Positions 12,356 through 24,515 of a stretch of DNA of 64,000 nucleotides are shown in pieces. Each line of letters begins with the position of its first letter. The stretch's first letter is position 1. The notes under the pieces were generated by a model. That model saw only the letters and a list, made by a program, of their open reading frames with translations, made no database searches and was not told the DNA's origin. Both the position numbers and the translations under genes were made by a program. The stretch spans positions 124,334,269 through 124,398,268 of the forward strand of contig NC_133534.1 in assembly GCF_048544455.1 (NCBI RefSeq). The letters run 5' to 3'. This DNA is from Silene latifolia. Its lineage: Eukaryota; Streptophyta; Magnoliopsida; Caryophyllales; Caryophyllaceae.

Positions 12356-13698
12356 TGTAATACTCCGTATTTATGAGTCTTGGGGTACTCTATCGAGTAG
12401 GCCTTACTCTGTCGAGTAAGGGAGTTTTGCGAAATAAAATAGTTTCTAACCTGTTGGGTACTCGATCGAGTAACTGCGATACTCGATCGAGTAGGGGGGT
12501 ACTCGATCGAGTACCTGGGCTACTCGATCGAGTAGCCGGTTTACGGGGGTTGTTTTCTCGGGTTTTGTTAATTATGCAATTAAGTATATAATCTTTTCGT
12601 CATTCATTCTAATTACTTTTCTAAAACCTAAATCACTGTGAGAAGAGAAACAAACTACGTTCATCACCTTAATCGCATTCTTACCAAATCCCGGAGCTTG
12701 GAAGGTCGGATTGCACTTGTCTTTACACCGTTGTAATCCTTGCGTCGAGGGTAAGACTTTTATACCGTTTTTATTGTATTTCGTCAAAGTTAGTTAAACC
12801 CTAATCTTGGGAATTGGGGATTTTGTTGTGTTATGTGCATAGTAGTAATTATGTGCTTGTATCATTAGGAGGAGGATTTGTAGAGGAACCTTTTTGACTT
12901 CAGCTGTGAGATCGTCTGACAATTGTGCTTTCCGGTAGGGTTTCCTATTCAATATTACTTACATGTGGTGTGGTGTTGTGCTGTAATTAGTATAATTGGT
13001 TGATTCAGACGATGTAGTGATTGTGGTTGTGATTGTTTGTCTGTGGTTCTCGAGATGCGTTCTCGGCTGAGTGGAGTCACTTGCGGGAGTGGCTTCACGC
13101 CCTAGTTTCGCCCTTCGTGGAACCCGCCACGGAAGGGGATGTGCACATTAATGGGACAGGGTTATCACTCGGTATGATGAGCGGGGCTTAGGTGGCAACG
13201 GCTGCGGTCCCCCACTGGCAGGGCTGGTCCAGTGGACAGTCGGAGATGGAGATGGAGTGGAGTGCTTGATCGTGTGTGATTGTTTGAGTTGTGTTAGTTA
13301 CTGTATTGTTAATTATACCTCTTGTGTAAATAATCGACCCCGGTGAATGTTTTGAAAACTGCGGTGATCCATTCGGGGATGGTGAGCAGATATTGAACAT
13401 GTATGTATGACATGAGTACTTGGGATAGCTGGGATTGCCGCGATCGATGATAGAAGTCTTCCATCGTAGTTTAGCAGTTTTTATATACATTTCGATTAGT
13501 TCAAGAAGATGTACCGTTATGAGAACTTGTATTAGTATTTGGTTTGGTTTTTGGATTGTAACCTTTCGCTAAAGTATTACTATTTAAATATCGTTTCATT
13601 ATTGTTTATTTGATTATCATTGCCTCGGGTAACCGAGATGGTAACGTCCTTATACCCGAGTGGTCCTGGTAAGGCACTTGGAGTATGGGGGTGTTACA
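12356..13698 (+). repeat. Chromovirus LTR B (middle, shared)
   Basis: A 1343-bp LTR. It is preceded by a polypurine tract and followed by a primer site rather than by a TSD, so it serves both as 3' LTR of body 1 and 5' LTR of body 2. Its first part is nearly identical to LTRs A and C; the part near 13330-13520 has many small discordances. Confidence 0.92.
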
Positions 13699-13701
13699 AA
13701 A

Positions 13702-13713
13702 TGGTATCGAGCG
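13702..13713 (+). other. Primer-binding site of chromovirus copy 2, one CAG altered
   Basis: TGGTATCGAGCG matches the tRNA-Met site except that CAG has become CG. The same kind of change recurs through this copy and may be a sequence error. Confidence 0.75.
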
Positions 13714-14540
13714 ACGATCCGAAACTCGTAACCAATGAACCCAATGAATATAGGGAGTCAATTAAAATGAACCCGGGGTAAAGGTTGTAGTAGCTAATGC
13801 AAAGACTTGGGAGACATCCTAAAGTCGCGACCTCGCCCTACAATTTTGAACCGGTCACATGGGGGGGGGAATATCTCATTGCGTCATATGTGTTGTTTGT
13901 TATTTGGTGTGTGGATGTGATGAGGTGTGTTGTAAATGTGGGATGTTTGAAGTAGAAGTTGAGAATATGAATGAAATTGAAGAGATATATATATATATAT
14001 ATAGAACTGTGTTGGAATGAGAAGCATGTTGAGTGATTACTATGTGGCATTAATAACATGATATAATTGTTTGTTAATCGCATGAACAGTTGAGTAGCAT
14101 AGTATGCATAATGAGGACATGATATCGTGTTTATAAGTTGCATTACATGATAGAATATGTTATAACATGCGGGTAGCATATTCGAGTTAGCATGACTCGA
14201 TCGAGTGGGACTGACTTGATCGGGTGGGTTTTTGACGTTTTTGCGACCAGAATCAAGTTTTAGGGTACTCGATCGAGTAACTAGGGGTACTCGATCGAGT
14301 AGGGGGTCACTCGATCGAGTAGCCTGGCTACTCGGTCGAGTATGTTAGAGGTCAGAAGGTCTGTTTGTGTTCTGGAGTCGAGGTACTCGATCGAGTATGG
14401 GAGGCACTCGATCGAGTAGCCTCTTACTCGATCGAGTAGGTTGGGACTCTCGATCGAGTAGCACCCGGGTAGCTTTGTTTTCGTGTTTTGAGGTTTAGTA
14501 CATGTGTTTATGTCTACCCTTTCTTATATATAGCTTCAAG
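13714..14540 (+). other. Chromovirus copy 2 leader
   Basis: Same layout as in copy 1: a G run, a shorter AT tract near 13984-14003 and a palindromic word array at 14195-14459. No gene is seen. Confidence 0.7.
14195..14459. repeat. Palindromic dodecamer array in chromovirus copy 2 leader
   Basis: About ten ACTCGATCGAGT words in the same order and with almost the same spacers as in copy 1, as expected from tandem duplication. Confidence 0.9.
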
Positions 14541-17500
14541 ATGCCGCCTAAGAGAAACGCTTACTATGCGAGAGCTGAGTCCATGAATACGGATGATATT
14601 GTTAAGATGTTGGAGCACCAGGATGCTCTTACGGAGGCCTTAAAGAAAGTGAATAAGGATCAGGAGGTTGATCACTCTAAGATCAGCCTTTACATAGCTA
14701 GGTTCAACCCAAAGGAGTACAAAGGGACCGGGGAACCAAACCTTCTTGACAACTGGCATCGAGAGATGGAGAATATACTAGACCTGGTTCATTGTCCTGA
14801 TGAGATAAGGGTAGAGCAAGCTGCGTTCTACCTGAGAGAGGCAGCTGGTGAGTGGTGGGATAAGGTGAAAGTGAGTGCCAGAGAGATGTATGCTAACCAA
14901 GGCTTACCTGCTATACCTTGGGATGAGTTCCGTAGGGCTATGAGAAAAGAGTTTGTGCCAGAGCATGTGAGAAGCAAGCTGAGGGAGGAGTTCGACGGGT
15001 TCAAGATGACATCTGACATGTCTGTGGCTGAGTACTATAAGCAGTTTAATGAGAAGTCTAGGTATGCTGAGGACATGGGAATGAGTGGTGAGAATCTGGC
15101 GCTAAGGTTTGAGAGGGGGTTGACCCCTAGGATCATGGATAAGCTACTGTAGGAGTCCTTCGATGTTAAGGACGCTTATGAGAGAGCCGGGAGGGCCGAG
15201 AGGTTGGTGGAAATGGCTCGGGAGAGAGGTCCGGTGTTGAGAAAAGAAAGGTCGAGAGTGAGGGTGGTGGCCAATCTAGTCATAAGAAAGGCAACCACAA
15301 TCAAGCTAAGGGGTTTTCTATTTGGGTCGTCGGTTTAGTGTCTTTGGGGCTTCCTTCGGGCGTGGCCGTGGGGGTAGAATGAATAGAATTGGGGTATGAC
15401 TTGCTTTGGGCGTGGCGGTGTCGGCCACAAGAGACATGAGTGCACGAGTGTACCTGGAGCTTTTCGGGGGACGGGTCGGGGAAGTTATTCTCGGGGACCG
15501 ACACGAGTTATGCGAGCAATGGACAAGTGGGTCATGGTCTAACCGGGGAGCCGAGCTATCGAGTGGAGGCAACCGCAACGGCGGTAATTCTTATCGAAAC
15601 CAGCTACGAACAACAACAACAATCGGGGTCGGGTGCTAAGCGGCCACATCGGCCAAGATCTTGTCAGGAGGTGGACGAAGACCGATGGAAAGTGTTCATG
15701 ATGGACAAGAAAGCGGTGAGGAGGATGCACATGTTATCACCGGTACCTTTCTTGTTAACGGTATTCATACCTTTGTTTTGTTTGATTCGGGGGCTTCCCA
15801 GTCGTTTGTATCGTCGAGTCATGTTAAAAAGTTGGGTTTGAGAGTTTACGAGTCTGTAAGTGAGAAAGTTTTCATACCTTCGGGAGAGTCTGTATCTTGT
15901 GGAAGGTTGTTTAGGGATGTGTCTATGATAGTTGGGCAAGTCGACCTACCTGTAGACTTGCTAGAGTTTCCTTTTAACGGATTTGAGATGATAGTTGGGA
16001 TGGATTGGCTGGGAAAGTATAAAGCTAAGATAGACTGTCATCAAAAGAAAGTGTCTTTAAGAGGGCCTAAGGGTGTTAGTGTGTCTTATCGTGGGTTTTT
16101 AGTCAAACCCAAAGTTAAGTTGATTGCAGCTATCACGTTGAAGTCCTATCTGAGGAAGGGATGTCCTTTAATTTTGTGCCATAGTCCGACAGTTGACGAG
16201 ATACCAGTGGTGGGAGAGTTTGCCGATGTTTTTCCTGACGAGATTCCGGGGTTGCCACCGAAGAGGGAGATAGATTTCACCGTTGAGTTGAAACCGGCAT
16301 GGGCCAATCTCTAAGGCACCGCACGGATGGGTCCTAAAGAGATGGAGGAGCTCGGGAAGCGAGTTAGATGATCCGATAGAGAAGGGATACATTAGACCTA
16401 GTGTATCGCCGTGGGGAGCACCCGATTGTTTCGTGAAGAAGAAGGATGGGAGTTTGAGGTTATGCATAGATTACGAGAACCGAACCGAGTGACAAAGTGA
16501 AGAACAAGTATCCTTTGCCAAGGATAGATGACCTGTTTGATCAGTTGAGTGGTGCATCGATCTTTTCCAAGATTGATTTGAGGTCGGGGTACCATCGGTG
16601 AAGATTAGAGAGGTGGACATACCAAAGATAGCTTTCACGTCGAGGTATGGTCACTATGAGTATGTGGTGATGCCGTTTGGGTTATCTAATGCACCGGCCG
16701 TGTTTATGGATTTGATGAACATAATCTTGACGTTTTTGGACAAGTTCGTGGTGGTGTTCATCGATGACATCTTAGTCTACTCTAAGACTAAGGAAGAGCA
16801 TGAGGAGCATCCGAGGATCGTGTTGCGAGACGTTGAGGGACCATGAAGTTATATGCTAAACTGTCCAAGTGTGAGTTCTGGTTGGAGAAAGTTGCTTTTC
16901 TGGGGCATGTGATCTCTAAGGAGGGAGTAGCTGTGGATCCGGCAAAGATTGAGGCAGTGACAAAGTGGGAAGCACCAAAGAATGTCGCTGAGATTAGGAG
17001 TTTCTTGGGCTTAGCTAGATACTACAGACGGTTCGTGAAAGATTTCTCCAAGATAGCTAGACCTATGACAGCTTTGATGAGGAAAGAGAACAGGTTCCGT
17101 TGGGATGAGAGTTGTGAGAAAGCGTTCCAGACATTAAAGGAGCGTTTGACTACAGCTCCTATCTTAGCATTGCCTGAAGGGATCGAGAACTTTGAGGTTT
17201 ATACAGATGCCTCAAAGAATGGGTTGGGATGTGTGTTGATGCAGAACGGTAAGGTGATTGCCTATGCTTCTAGGCAATTGAAGCCGTATGAGGAGAACTA
17301 CCCTACACATGATCTAGAGTTGGGTGCGGTGGTGTTTGCTCTCAAGATTTGGAGACATTACCTTTATGGGGCGACCTTTAAGGTATTTTCTGATCACAAG
17401 AGTCTCAAGTACATCTTCACTCAAAAGGAGTTGAACATGAGACAGAGGAGGTGGATGGAGCTGATTGGCGATTATAACATGGATATTATCTACCATGAAG

Positions 17501-19087
17501 GGAAAGCCAATGTCGTTGCAGATGCTTTGAGTAGGAAGAGTGTACACTCCCGTGTACAAACTCTATCTTTGATGAGGTTGAGAGATGAGGTGGGGAAGTT
17601 TGGGATACATATGAATCAGAGACGAGATGTTGTGGGAGATTTGACAGTGCAGCCTGATCTTTATGATGATATTCGAGGTAAACAAGCTTTAGATCCTAAG
17701 ATGATTGAGTGGAGAGCTGGAGTAGAGAAAGGGACACTGTCCCGATTTTCTATTCACACAGATGGTAGTTTGAGGTTTGATGGTAGGTGGTGTGTCCCTA
17801 ATGATGAGGAGCTGAAAAAGACAATCATGACATAGGCACATTGTACACCTTATGACAAGGATGGTAGTTTGAAGTTTGATGGTAGGTGGTGTGTCCCTAA
17901 TGACAAGGATTTGAAGAACACGTTTTGGTGGCCTGGGATGAAGAAGGAAACAAATTTGAGTTTGTGGCCCGTTGTTTGACATGCCGTAGAGTTAAAGGGG
18001 AACAAATGACGACCACAAAGTAAGATTCAGTCTTTGGAGGTACTGAGTGGAAGTGGGAATCCATTTCTATGGATTTTATTGTGGGTTTACCGAAGAGTCA
18101 ACAAGGTAATAACATGATATGGGTGATAGTGGATCGACTGACCAAGTCAGCTCACTTTGTTCCAATGAAAGATACATGGACTAAAGCACAATTGGCTATG
18201 GCTTATCGAAAGAACGTGCTTAAGTTACATGGAGTCCCTAAGGACATAGTGTTTGACAGAGATGCGAGGTTTATATCACGGTTCTGAAAAGAGTTGCAGG
18301 AATCCTTGGGGTACAACTTTGAAGATGAGTACAGCTTTTCATCCTGCGACACACGGTCAGACTGAGAGAACAATCAAAACTCTTGAGGATATGTTGCGAG
18401 CTTGTGTGATGGACTTTGGTGGTAGCTGGGAACAGAGGTTGGATTTGATAGAGTTTTCTTATAACAACAGCTACCACACTAGTATAGGCATGGCACCGTT
18501 TGAGGCGTTATATGGGAGGAGATGCAGGAGTCCGATTTGTTGGGACGAGCAGTCTTTGAGGCGATGGTTCTAGGACCAGAGATGGTACATGAGATGGTTG
18601 AACAGATTAAGATGATCGGGAACGCATGAGAGCAGCTCATGATCGACAAAAGAGTTATGCAGATCTACACCGCCGGGATATAGAGTTTCAGGTTGGGGAT
18701 AAGGTTCTTCTGAAAGTGTCTCCTATGCGTGGTGTTATGAGATTTGGGAAGAAAGTCAAGTTGAGTCAAAAGTTCATCGGTCCTTATGAGATCTTAGAGA
18801 GAGTGCATAATGTGTTTCATGTATCGCAGTTGCGGAAGTATGTGAGTGACCCGTCACATGTGTTAGAGGCAGAGAGCATAGAACTAGATGAGTCTTTATC
18901 ATATCTTGAGGTACCTAAGCAGATCCTTGACCGGAAGGTTAGGAAGACTAGGAGTGGTGAGACAGTGTTGCTTAAGATCCTTTGGTCTAACCACGAGACA
19001 GAGGAAGCTACATGGGAAGCAGAGGAGGTCATGAGAGAACGCTACCCTTTCCTTTTTGATCAGGTATGTTTGGTTACGAGGACGTAA
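14541..19087 (+). pseudogene. Chromovirus gag-pol, copy 2 (frameshifted)
   Basis: The start is ATG at 14541 and the last codon ends at 19087. Domain order is as in copy 1. Gag is intact to MDKLL and ends at a TAG near 15150. Reverse transcriptase onward is clearer than in copy 1: one frame runs 16843-17835 from the RT thumb through RNase H. It shares with copy 1 the TAG after KKTIMT, the internal duplication in the integrase N-terminus and the TGA in the integrase core. Its own discordances cluster at 15300-15730, 16300-16620, 16830-16870, 17940-18060 and 18540-18630, mostly at CAG or CTG. Long stretches between the clusters look identical to copy 1. Confidence 0.88.
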
Positions 19088-19321
19088 CCTTGTTTCTTTT
19101 AGGGGGATAGGAGATGATCGCAAAGCGTTTTTAAGAGTTTTATACCCTTTTTATATGGTGTCGGTATAGTTGTTGTCGTTGAGTCGGGTTGAGTTTGAGT
19201 TAGTAACAAGTTTTTATGTTGAGTTTGTTTCGATTGTTGAGTCGGGAGTGTGGTAGTGTGAGTCTTTGTTTTGTGTTGGTTTGAACTTCGGGGACGAAGT
19301 TCTTTTTTAAGGAGGGAAGAC
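19088..19321 (+). other. Chromovirus copy 2 3' untranslated region and polypurine tract
   Basis: Same as 12123-12355 apart from one extra T. The polypurine tract AAGGAGGGAAGAC lies before LTR C. No gene is seen. Confidence 0.75.
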
Positions 19322-20665
19322 TGTAATACTCCGTATTTATGAGTCTTGGGGTACTCTATCGAGTAGGCCTTACTCTGTCGAGTAAGGGAGTTTTGCGAAA
19401 TAAAATAGTTTCTAACCTGTTGGGTACTCGATCGAGTAACTGCGATACTCGATCGAGTAGGGGGGTACTCGATCGAGTACCTGGGCTACTCGATCGAGTA
19501 GCCGGTTTACGGGGGTTGTTTTCTCGGGTTTTGTTAATTATGCAATTAAGTATATAATCTTTTCGTCATTCATTCTAATTACTTTTCTAAAACCTAAATC
19601 ACTGTGAGAAGAGAAACAAACTACGTTCATCACCTTAATCGCATTCTTACCAAATCCCGGAGCTTGGAAGGTCGGATTGCACTTGTCTTTACACCGTTGT
19701 AATCCTTGCGTCGAGGGTAAAACCTTTATACCGTTTTTATTGTATTTCGTCAAAGTTAGTTAAACCCTAATCTTGGGAATTGGGGATTTTGTTGTGTTAT
19801 GTGCATAGTAGTAATTATGTGCTTGTATCATTAGGAGGAGGATTCGTAGAGGAACCTTTTTTACTTCAGCTGTAAGATCGTCTGACAATTGTGCTTTCCA
19901 GGTAGGGTTTACCTACTCAGTATTACTTACATGTGGTGTGGTGTTGTGCTGTAATTAGTATAATTGGTTGATTCAGACGATGTAGTGATTGTGGTTGTGA
20001 TTGTTTGTCTGTGGTTCTCGAGATGCGTTCTCGGCTGAGTGGAGTCACTTGCGAGAGTGGCTTCACGCCCTAGTTTCGCCCTTCGTGGAACCCGCCACGG
20101 AAGGGGATGTGCACATTAATGGGACAGGGTTATCGCTCGGTATGATGAGCGGGGCTTAGGTGGGAACGGTGCGGTCCCCCCGGTGGCTGGTAATGGGTCC
20201 GGTGGACGATCGGAGACGGAGATGGAGTGGAGTGCTTGATCGTGTGTGATTGTTTGAGTTGTGTTAGTTACTGTATTGTTAATTATACCTCTTGTGTAAA
20301 TAGTACTGACCCCGGTGAATGTTTTGAAAACCTGCGGTGATCCATTCGGGGATGGTGAGCAGATATTGAACAGGTATGACATGAGTACTGGGATAGCTGG
20401 GATTGCCACGATCAGATGATAGAAGTCTTCCGCTGTAGTTTAGAAGTTTTTATATACATTTCAGTTAGTTCAGTAGACAGCCGTTATGAGAACTTTTATT
20501 AGTATTTGGTTTGGTTTTTGGATTGTAACTTTTCGCTAAAGTATTACTATTTAAATATCGTTTCATTATTGTTTATTTGATTATCATTGCCTCGGGTAAC
20601 CGAGATGGTAACGTCCTTATACCTGAGTGGTCCTGGTAAGGCACTTGGAGTATGGGGGTGTTACA
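19322..20665 (+). repeat. Chromovirus LTR C (3')
   Basis: About 1344 bp, same ends as LTRs A and B, followed by the TSD GTCAC at 20666-20670. A patch near 20160-20220 differs from LTR A mainly at CAG/CTG positions. Confidence 0.92.
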
Positions 20666-21891
20666 GTCACTCTGTCTCTGGGCGGTTGAATTCACAACCG
20701 TGTGGGGGCCCAATTCAATGGATCCCTCTCCAAAGCACATCGAAGTGGTACGCCTCCATCAAAACAAATAAAGTTCTCAATATTTCAACATTTCATAACA
20801 TTTGAGGTTTCCTTGGCAATAAATTACTTCCACATAACAAAATTTTCGAAATAAGCATTTCAAACTTATTGATAAAAAGTATTTTTGGGTTGCCTTACCA
20901 CAAGGTCAATCAAGGTCACCTAGACAAGTTAACCAAGTCCACATCGCATCACGGGGTAGGAATAGGTGAGTCACATGCAAACTCTTGACTAGGCTTTGGG
21001 TCATGGGTCAAAAGACACTAGTATGACACAATCTAGGGTGTTTTACAACCATTCTAGTAGGCAAAGTCTTAAGTTGAAAAAGTATTTGTAATGGCTTAGT
21101 TGCTCTTGTCAAAGTTCTCAATTAGGCATTTTTCAAAATATTTCATTTAAATGCAACTATATGTTATGATGCAACTATTATATACATCCTAATGCAAGTG
21201 ATTCTATCAACTAATATGACATATAAACTAAATGCAAGTCCTAAGTTCACATTGTTATACCGCATCAATCAAAATAAAGCCACATAGTCATTAGCATAAA
21301 GAGGAAAAAGGAGATTAGAAATATCATACCATGCGGTCTTCATGATCCTCATGTCTCGGATGTGGCGTAGTCAATGAATGTGAACAAGGATAGAACAAAC
21401 ACAATAGATACAACAATATATACATGACTACACTAAAAAGGAAATAAACTTATTTTTGGGTTTTTCAATTTTCAAATTTTATGGTTTTTCGAAATTTTGC
21501 AATTTTTTTTGGATTTTTGAATAAAAGTTAAGTTAGAATTCCCCATCCCCACACTAATATGGGCATGGTTTTTGTTTATGACGGAGAGGATAATTTAGAT
21601 TACCTCCCGTTGTGTATGCATTAACTTCCCCAAACCGATCTAGACATTATTGCATTATTGCTAATGTCCTAAGGTTGGGTGTAGTTCATGCACACACTAT
21701 GCAATGCATGAAACTAATTTTTGTCATTTTGGATTTTGAAAAGGTGGGAACAATAAAATGAGAACACCTCAATGGGGCCGAGGTGTTAGTCCTCAATGGT
21801 GCTAAGACTACTCCAACAATGATAAAGAATAATAAATAAAACAAAGAGAGAAATAGACAAACCTCAAGAGGGTAGGAGCCTCTAAAGCTTG
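20666..21891 (-). other. Non-coding 3' part of the non-autonomous Athila-related element
   Basis: It begins with the right copy of GTCAC (20666-20670) and continues the sequence interrupted at 5381. I see no gene. A minus-strand purine-rich GGTTTGGGGAAG near 21626-21640 resembles an internal polypurine tract. Confidence 0.55.
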
Positions 21892-23475
21892 CTAATCTTC
21901 CATCATATCATCACTATCATCATTTTCCTCACTAGAATTGGACTCATCGCCACTTTCTTCTTCACTTTCCTGTTCACCTTGCTCATCATCCTCTTCTCCT
22001 TCTTCACTAGCTTCTTCATCAATGTTATCATCAACCTCTTCATTACTGACAACCTCATTATCACCCGGAACAACACTAGATGCACTCGGAAAGAAGACTT
22101 CCCTATCCGCCCAACTAGGCAAAGGACATGAAGGGTCAAGTAGTCCTTGCCTAGCTAAGTGAAGGAGGGGTGGATATTGGGCTAAGTAAGCATTTTTCCG
22201 ATCCACGAAGGCTTGCTTGTGCATCTCTTGCATGAGAATAGTCAAATAATCATTTCTTGCTTCAACGCCTTCGGGCTTGAACTCTTGGTACTCGAAAGGA
22301 TAGGTTGGTGTGACAATGGAAGAGGAGGGCATTTCAATTTCACCCTTTTGTTGTCGGATAATGTACTCGGCCTCTTTTGAAAGGGGAAGTAGATAGTTGG
22401 TCCGGTGGACACTCAATCGACAAATCTTTGAAGGCAAAATGAAAGAGCTAGCCTCACTAGTGAGCCATCCATACTTGGTGTCAAGAGGGTTATGGGTAAC
22501 CCACTTGTACTTGTATATCAAAGTATTAATATCAATGAGATGACCACCCTCTTTTACCTCATACTTGCTATCTTTGTTGAAGTTTGGATCAAAGTATTTA
22601 GCTAGGATAGTGACTAGGCCTCCATTCACAATAACGGTGGTGCCTTTCTTCCCACAATCAATATTTAGCCATCTATCCACCAAAAGCCTTAGAGAGTTGA
22701 AAGGCCTGGTGAATTCCCTTCCAATGTTCAAAGCCGACTCAAGAAGAACAAAATCGAGTTTGGTGAAATGGTTGGTGTCTTTTCTTGCAATGATGGTGTT
22801 CCCTATGACCTTGTGCCACACTCTAATGCCCGAATGGTGGACTAATAGAGCGCGACTAGCATGAAAGTCCTCAAATTTCCTTCCGGAAATCGCCTCTCAA
22901 AGAGGGTCGGGGTCATACTTGCCAACATTCTTAAAATAACTCGGTGAATCACTAAGACCCAAAGCTTTACCCATTTCCTCAAAGGAGATGCGCCTACTAA
23001 CATGAGCTAGACGAAACTCGATCGTCTCCATGGTCTCAACCTTAATAACTTTCAAAGAACTCAAAAAATCTAAGGTAAGGGAGGGGCATGTCAATTCTTT
23101 TGATTCAAAAAATTTCTCCAACCCCATGGCTTTGAAGAAGGCTCTAGTTTGCTCAAGGACACCCAACTTATCTAAGGTATCTTCACAAATAAACTTGGTG
23201 GATAGAAATGATTTCCTAGCAAACTTGGCAAAAGTGTCCCTATGGGATTTGGAAATGAAAATTACCTCCGGATAATTCAAAAGTTGAGCAATTTCCGGAG
23301 TAGAAGATGTTATTGCTTCCATGGGAGGTTGTTGTTGTTGCATTTCCAAGTTTGGGCTAGCTACCACCATAGCCAATGATTTCTTTGCTTGAAGACTCTT
23401 TTGTCTTGATGAGAGTACCTTTGCCTTTGGTGCCTTTGCCTTTGTTGCTTTTGTTGCTCCCTTAGTCCTTGCCAT
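21892..23475 (-). pseudogene. Athila ORF1-like protein with one in-frame TGA
   Basis: From ATG at 23475 (MARTKGATKAT) the frame is open to TAG at 21892-21894, 528 codons, except for one TGA at 22897-22899. The N-terminus is rich in Lys, Ala and Thr, hence basic. The middle (FRLAHVSRRISFEEMGKALG, HKVIGNTIIARKD) resembles plant Athila ORF1 / putative plant transposon proteins. I base this on recognition and not on a search. The last 60 or so residues are almost all Glu, Asp and Ser. It lies where an env-like or extra ORF lies in Athila relatives, after gag-protease. Function is unknown. One stop in an otherwise clean frame means recent loss, readthrough or a sequence error. Confidence 0.6.
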
Positions 23476-24515
23476 TGATGAATAAACCAAGAAAAGAGTG
23501 AAAATCTTCAATTTCTAGTGTACCTAAATCGATTTAAAGATGAAAGGTGTTGCCTTTATGAATTCAAAAATCGACTCAAAGGTTGAAGATTTTGTGCTTG
23601 GTTTTGATTTTTATTGAAAGAGGAGTGATTGATTTGTTGTTAAAAGGATGTTTTGATTTGATTTTGGTGAATGTTGTTTAGGAATCTTGTTTTTGTGATG
23701 GAGAGATTGAGGGTTTTGGAGTAATGGGGTTTATGAGTAGTGTTATGAATGAAGGAATGAAGAAATGAATGTGGGAGGGGGTTTATAAAACCCGAAAAAT
23801 TTGAAAAGCAGGGGCAAGACGGGCGGTTTTTGCTCGGGACGCCCGGATTTGGCCTGTTCTGGATTGGGAAAAACTCGCCTAAAGACGGGCGTCTTTAAGT
23901 GAAGACGCTCGGATTTGCAAACGCGGGACGGGCGTCTTTCAGAGAAGACGGGCGGATTCCTTTACAGGGATTTTTCTTGTTTTTCTCAGCCAAGAAGACG
24001 GGCGTCTTTCTTTCAGGACGGGCGGGTTTTTGAAGACGGGCGGATTCCACTGCAGGACGCCCAGATTCGTTGTGATCGATGAAATTTCAAAAATTCAGCT
24101 CATGTTGGACGGGCGTCTTCTACCCAATATGCCCGGATTGCCTGAAGACGGGCGGATTCTCCTGAACCCGCTCGGATTCGACCCCTTTTTACCCGGATCC
24201 GTGTACTTTGCATATCCCTTGTCATTTTTCCATTCTTCTTCATATCTCGTGTTCTTCATTGAGGGGGCACTACTAAGGCATGGATAGCCTAGGCAATTGC
24301 CATCCCCACACTAAGCTAAAGCACTACACATTAATTGAAATTATTAGTCCCTCCCTCACTTCTCTCAAACATGATAATTATCTTGATCAAAGTATAAAAA
24401 TCCAAAAATGACAAAAAATGCAATATAAGAATTGAAATGTAAGTTAGGGAGTTAGAAATATTTACAAATGGTGGTTTAGGGAGGACTCCACCAAACTCTC
24501 ATTATTGATGAGATG
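23476..24515 (-). other. Spacer between the two ORFs of the non-autonomous element
   Basis: No gene is seen. The part at 23815-24180 is packed with GACGGGCGTCTT and GACGGGCGGATTC words. The rest is AT-rich. Confidence 0.6.
23815..24180. repeat. Dispersed GACGGGCGTCTT/GACGGGCGGATTC words
   Basis: More than a dozen words built on GACGGGCG, CGTCTT and CGGATT, in both orientations, have irregular spacers. Adjacent AAGACG and CGTCTT make imperfect palindromes. Related words lie in this element's LTRs (about 4030-4275 and 28625-28870). Confidence 0.82.

Larger units (their letters stand above)
5382..20665 (+). mobile_element. Tandem Tekay/Del-like chromovirus: three LTRs, two bodies
   Basis: There are three LTRs (5382-6724, 12356-13698, 19322-20665) and two internal regions (6725-12355 and 13699-19321), bounded by one GTCAC duplication. 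The LTR ends TGTAATAC and GTGTTACA are inverted copies of each other. Each body has an initiator tRNA-Met primer site, a leader, a gag-pol frame ending in a chromodomain-like segment, and a polypurine tract. The structure fits LTR-LTR unequal recombination of one inserted copy. The bodies share the same inactivating lesions, so the duplication followed them. Confidence 0.9.

Noticed and set aside
20587..20805. Frame crossing the end of LTR C
   Set aside because: It spans an insertion border and so cannot be an original gene.
21889..22162. Plus-strand frames opposite the acidic tail
   Set aside because: They are complementary shadows of the Glu/Asp-rich minus-strand ORF.
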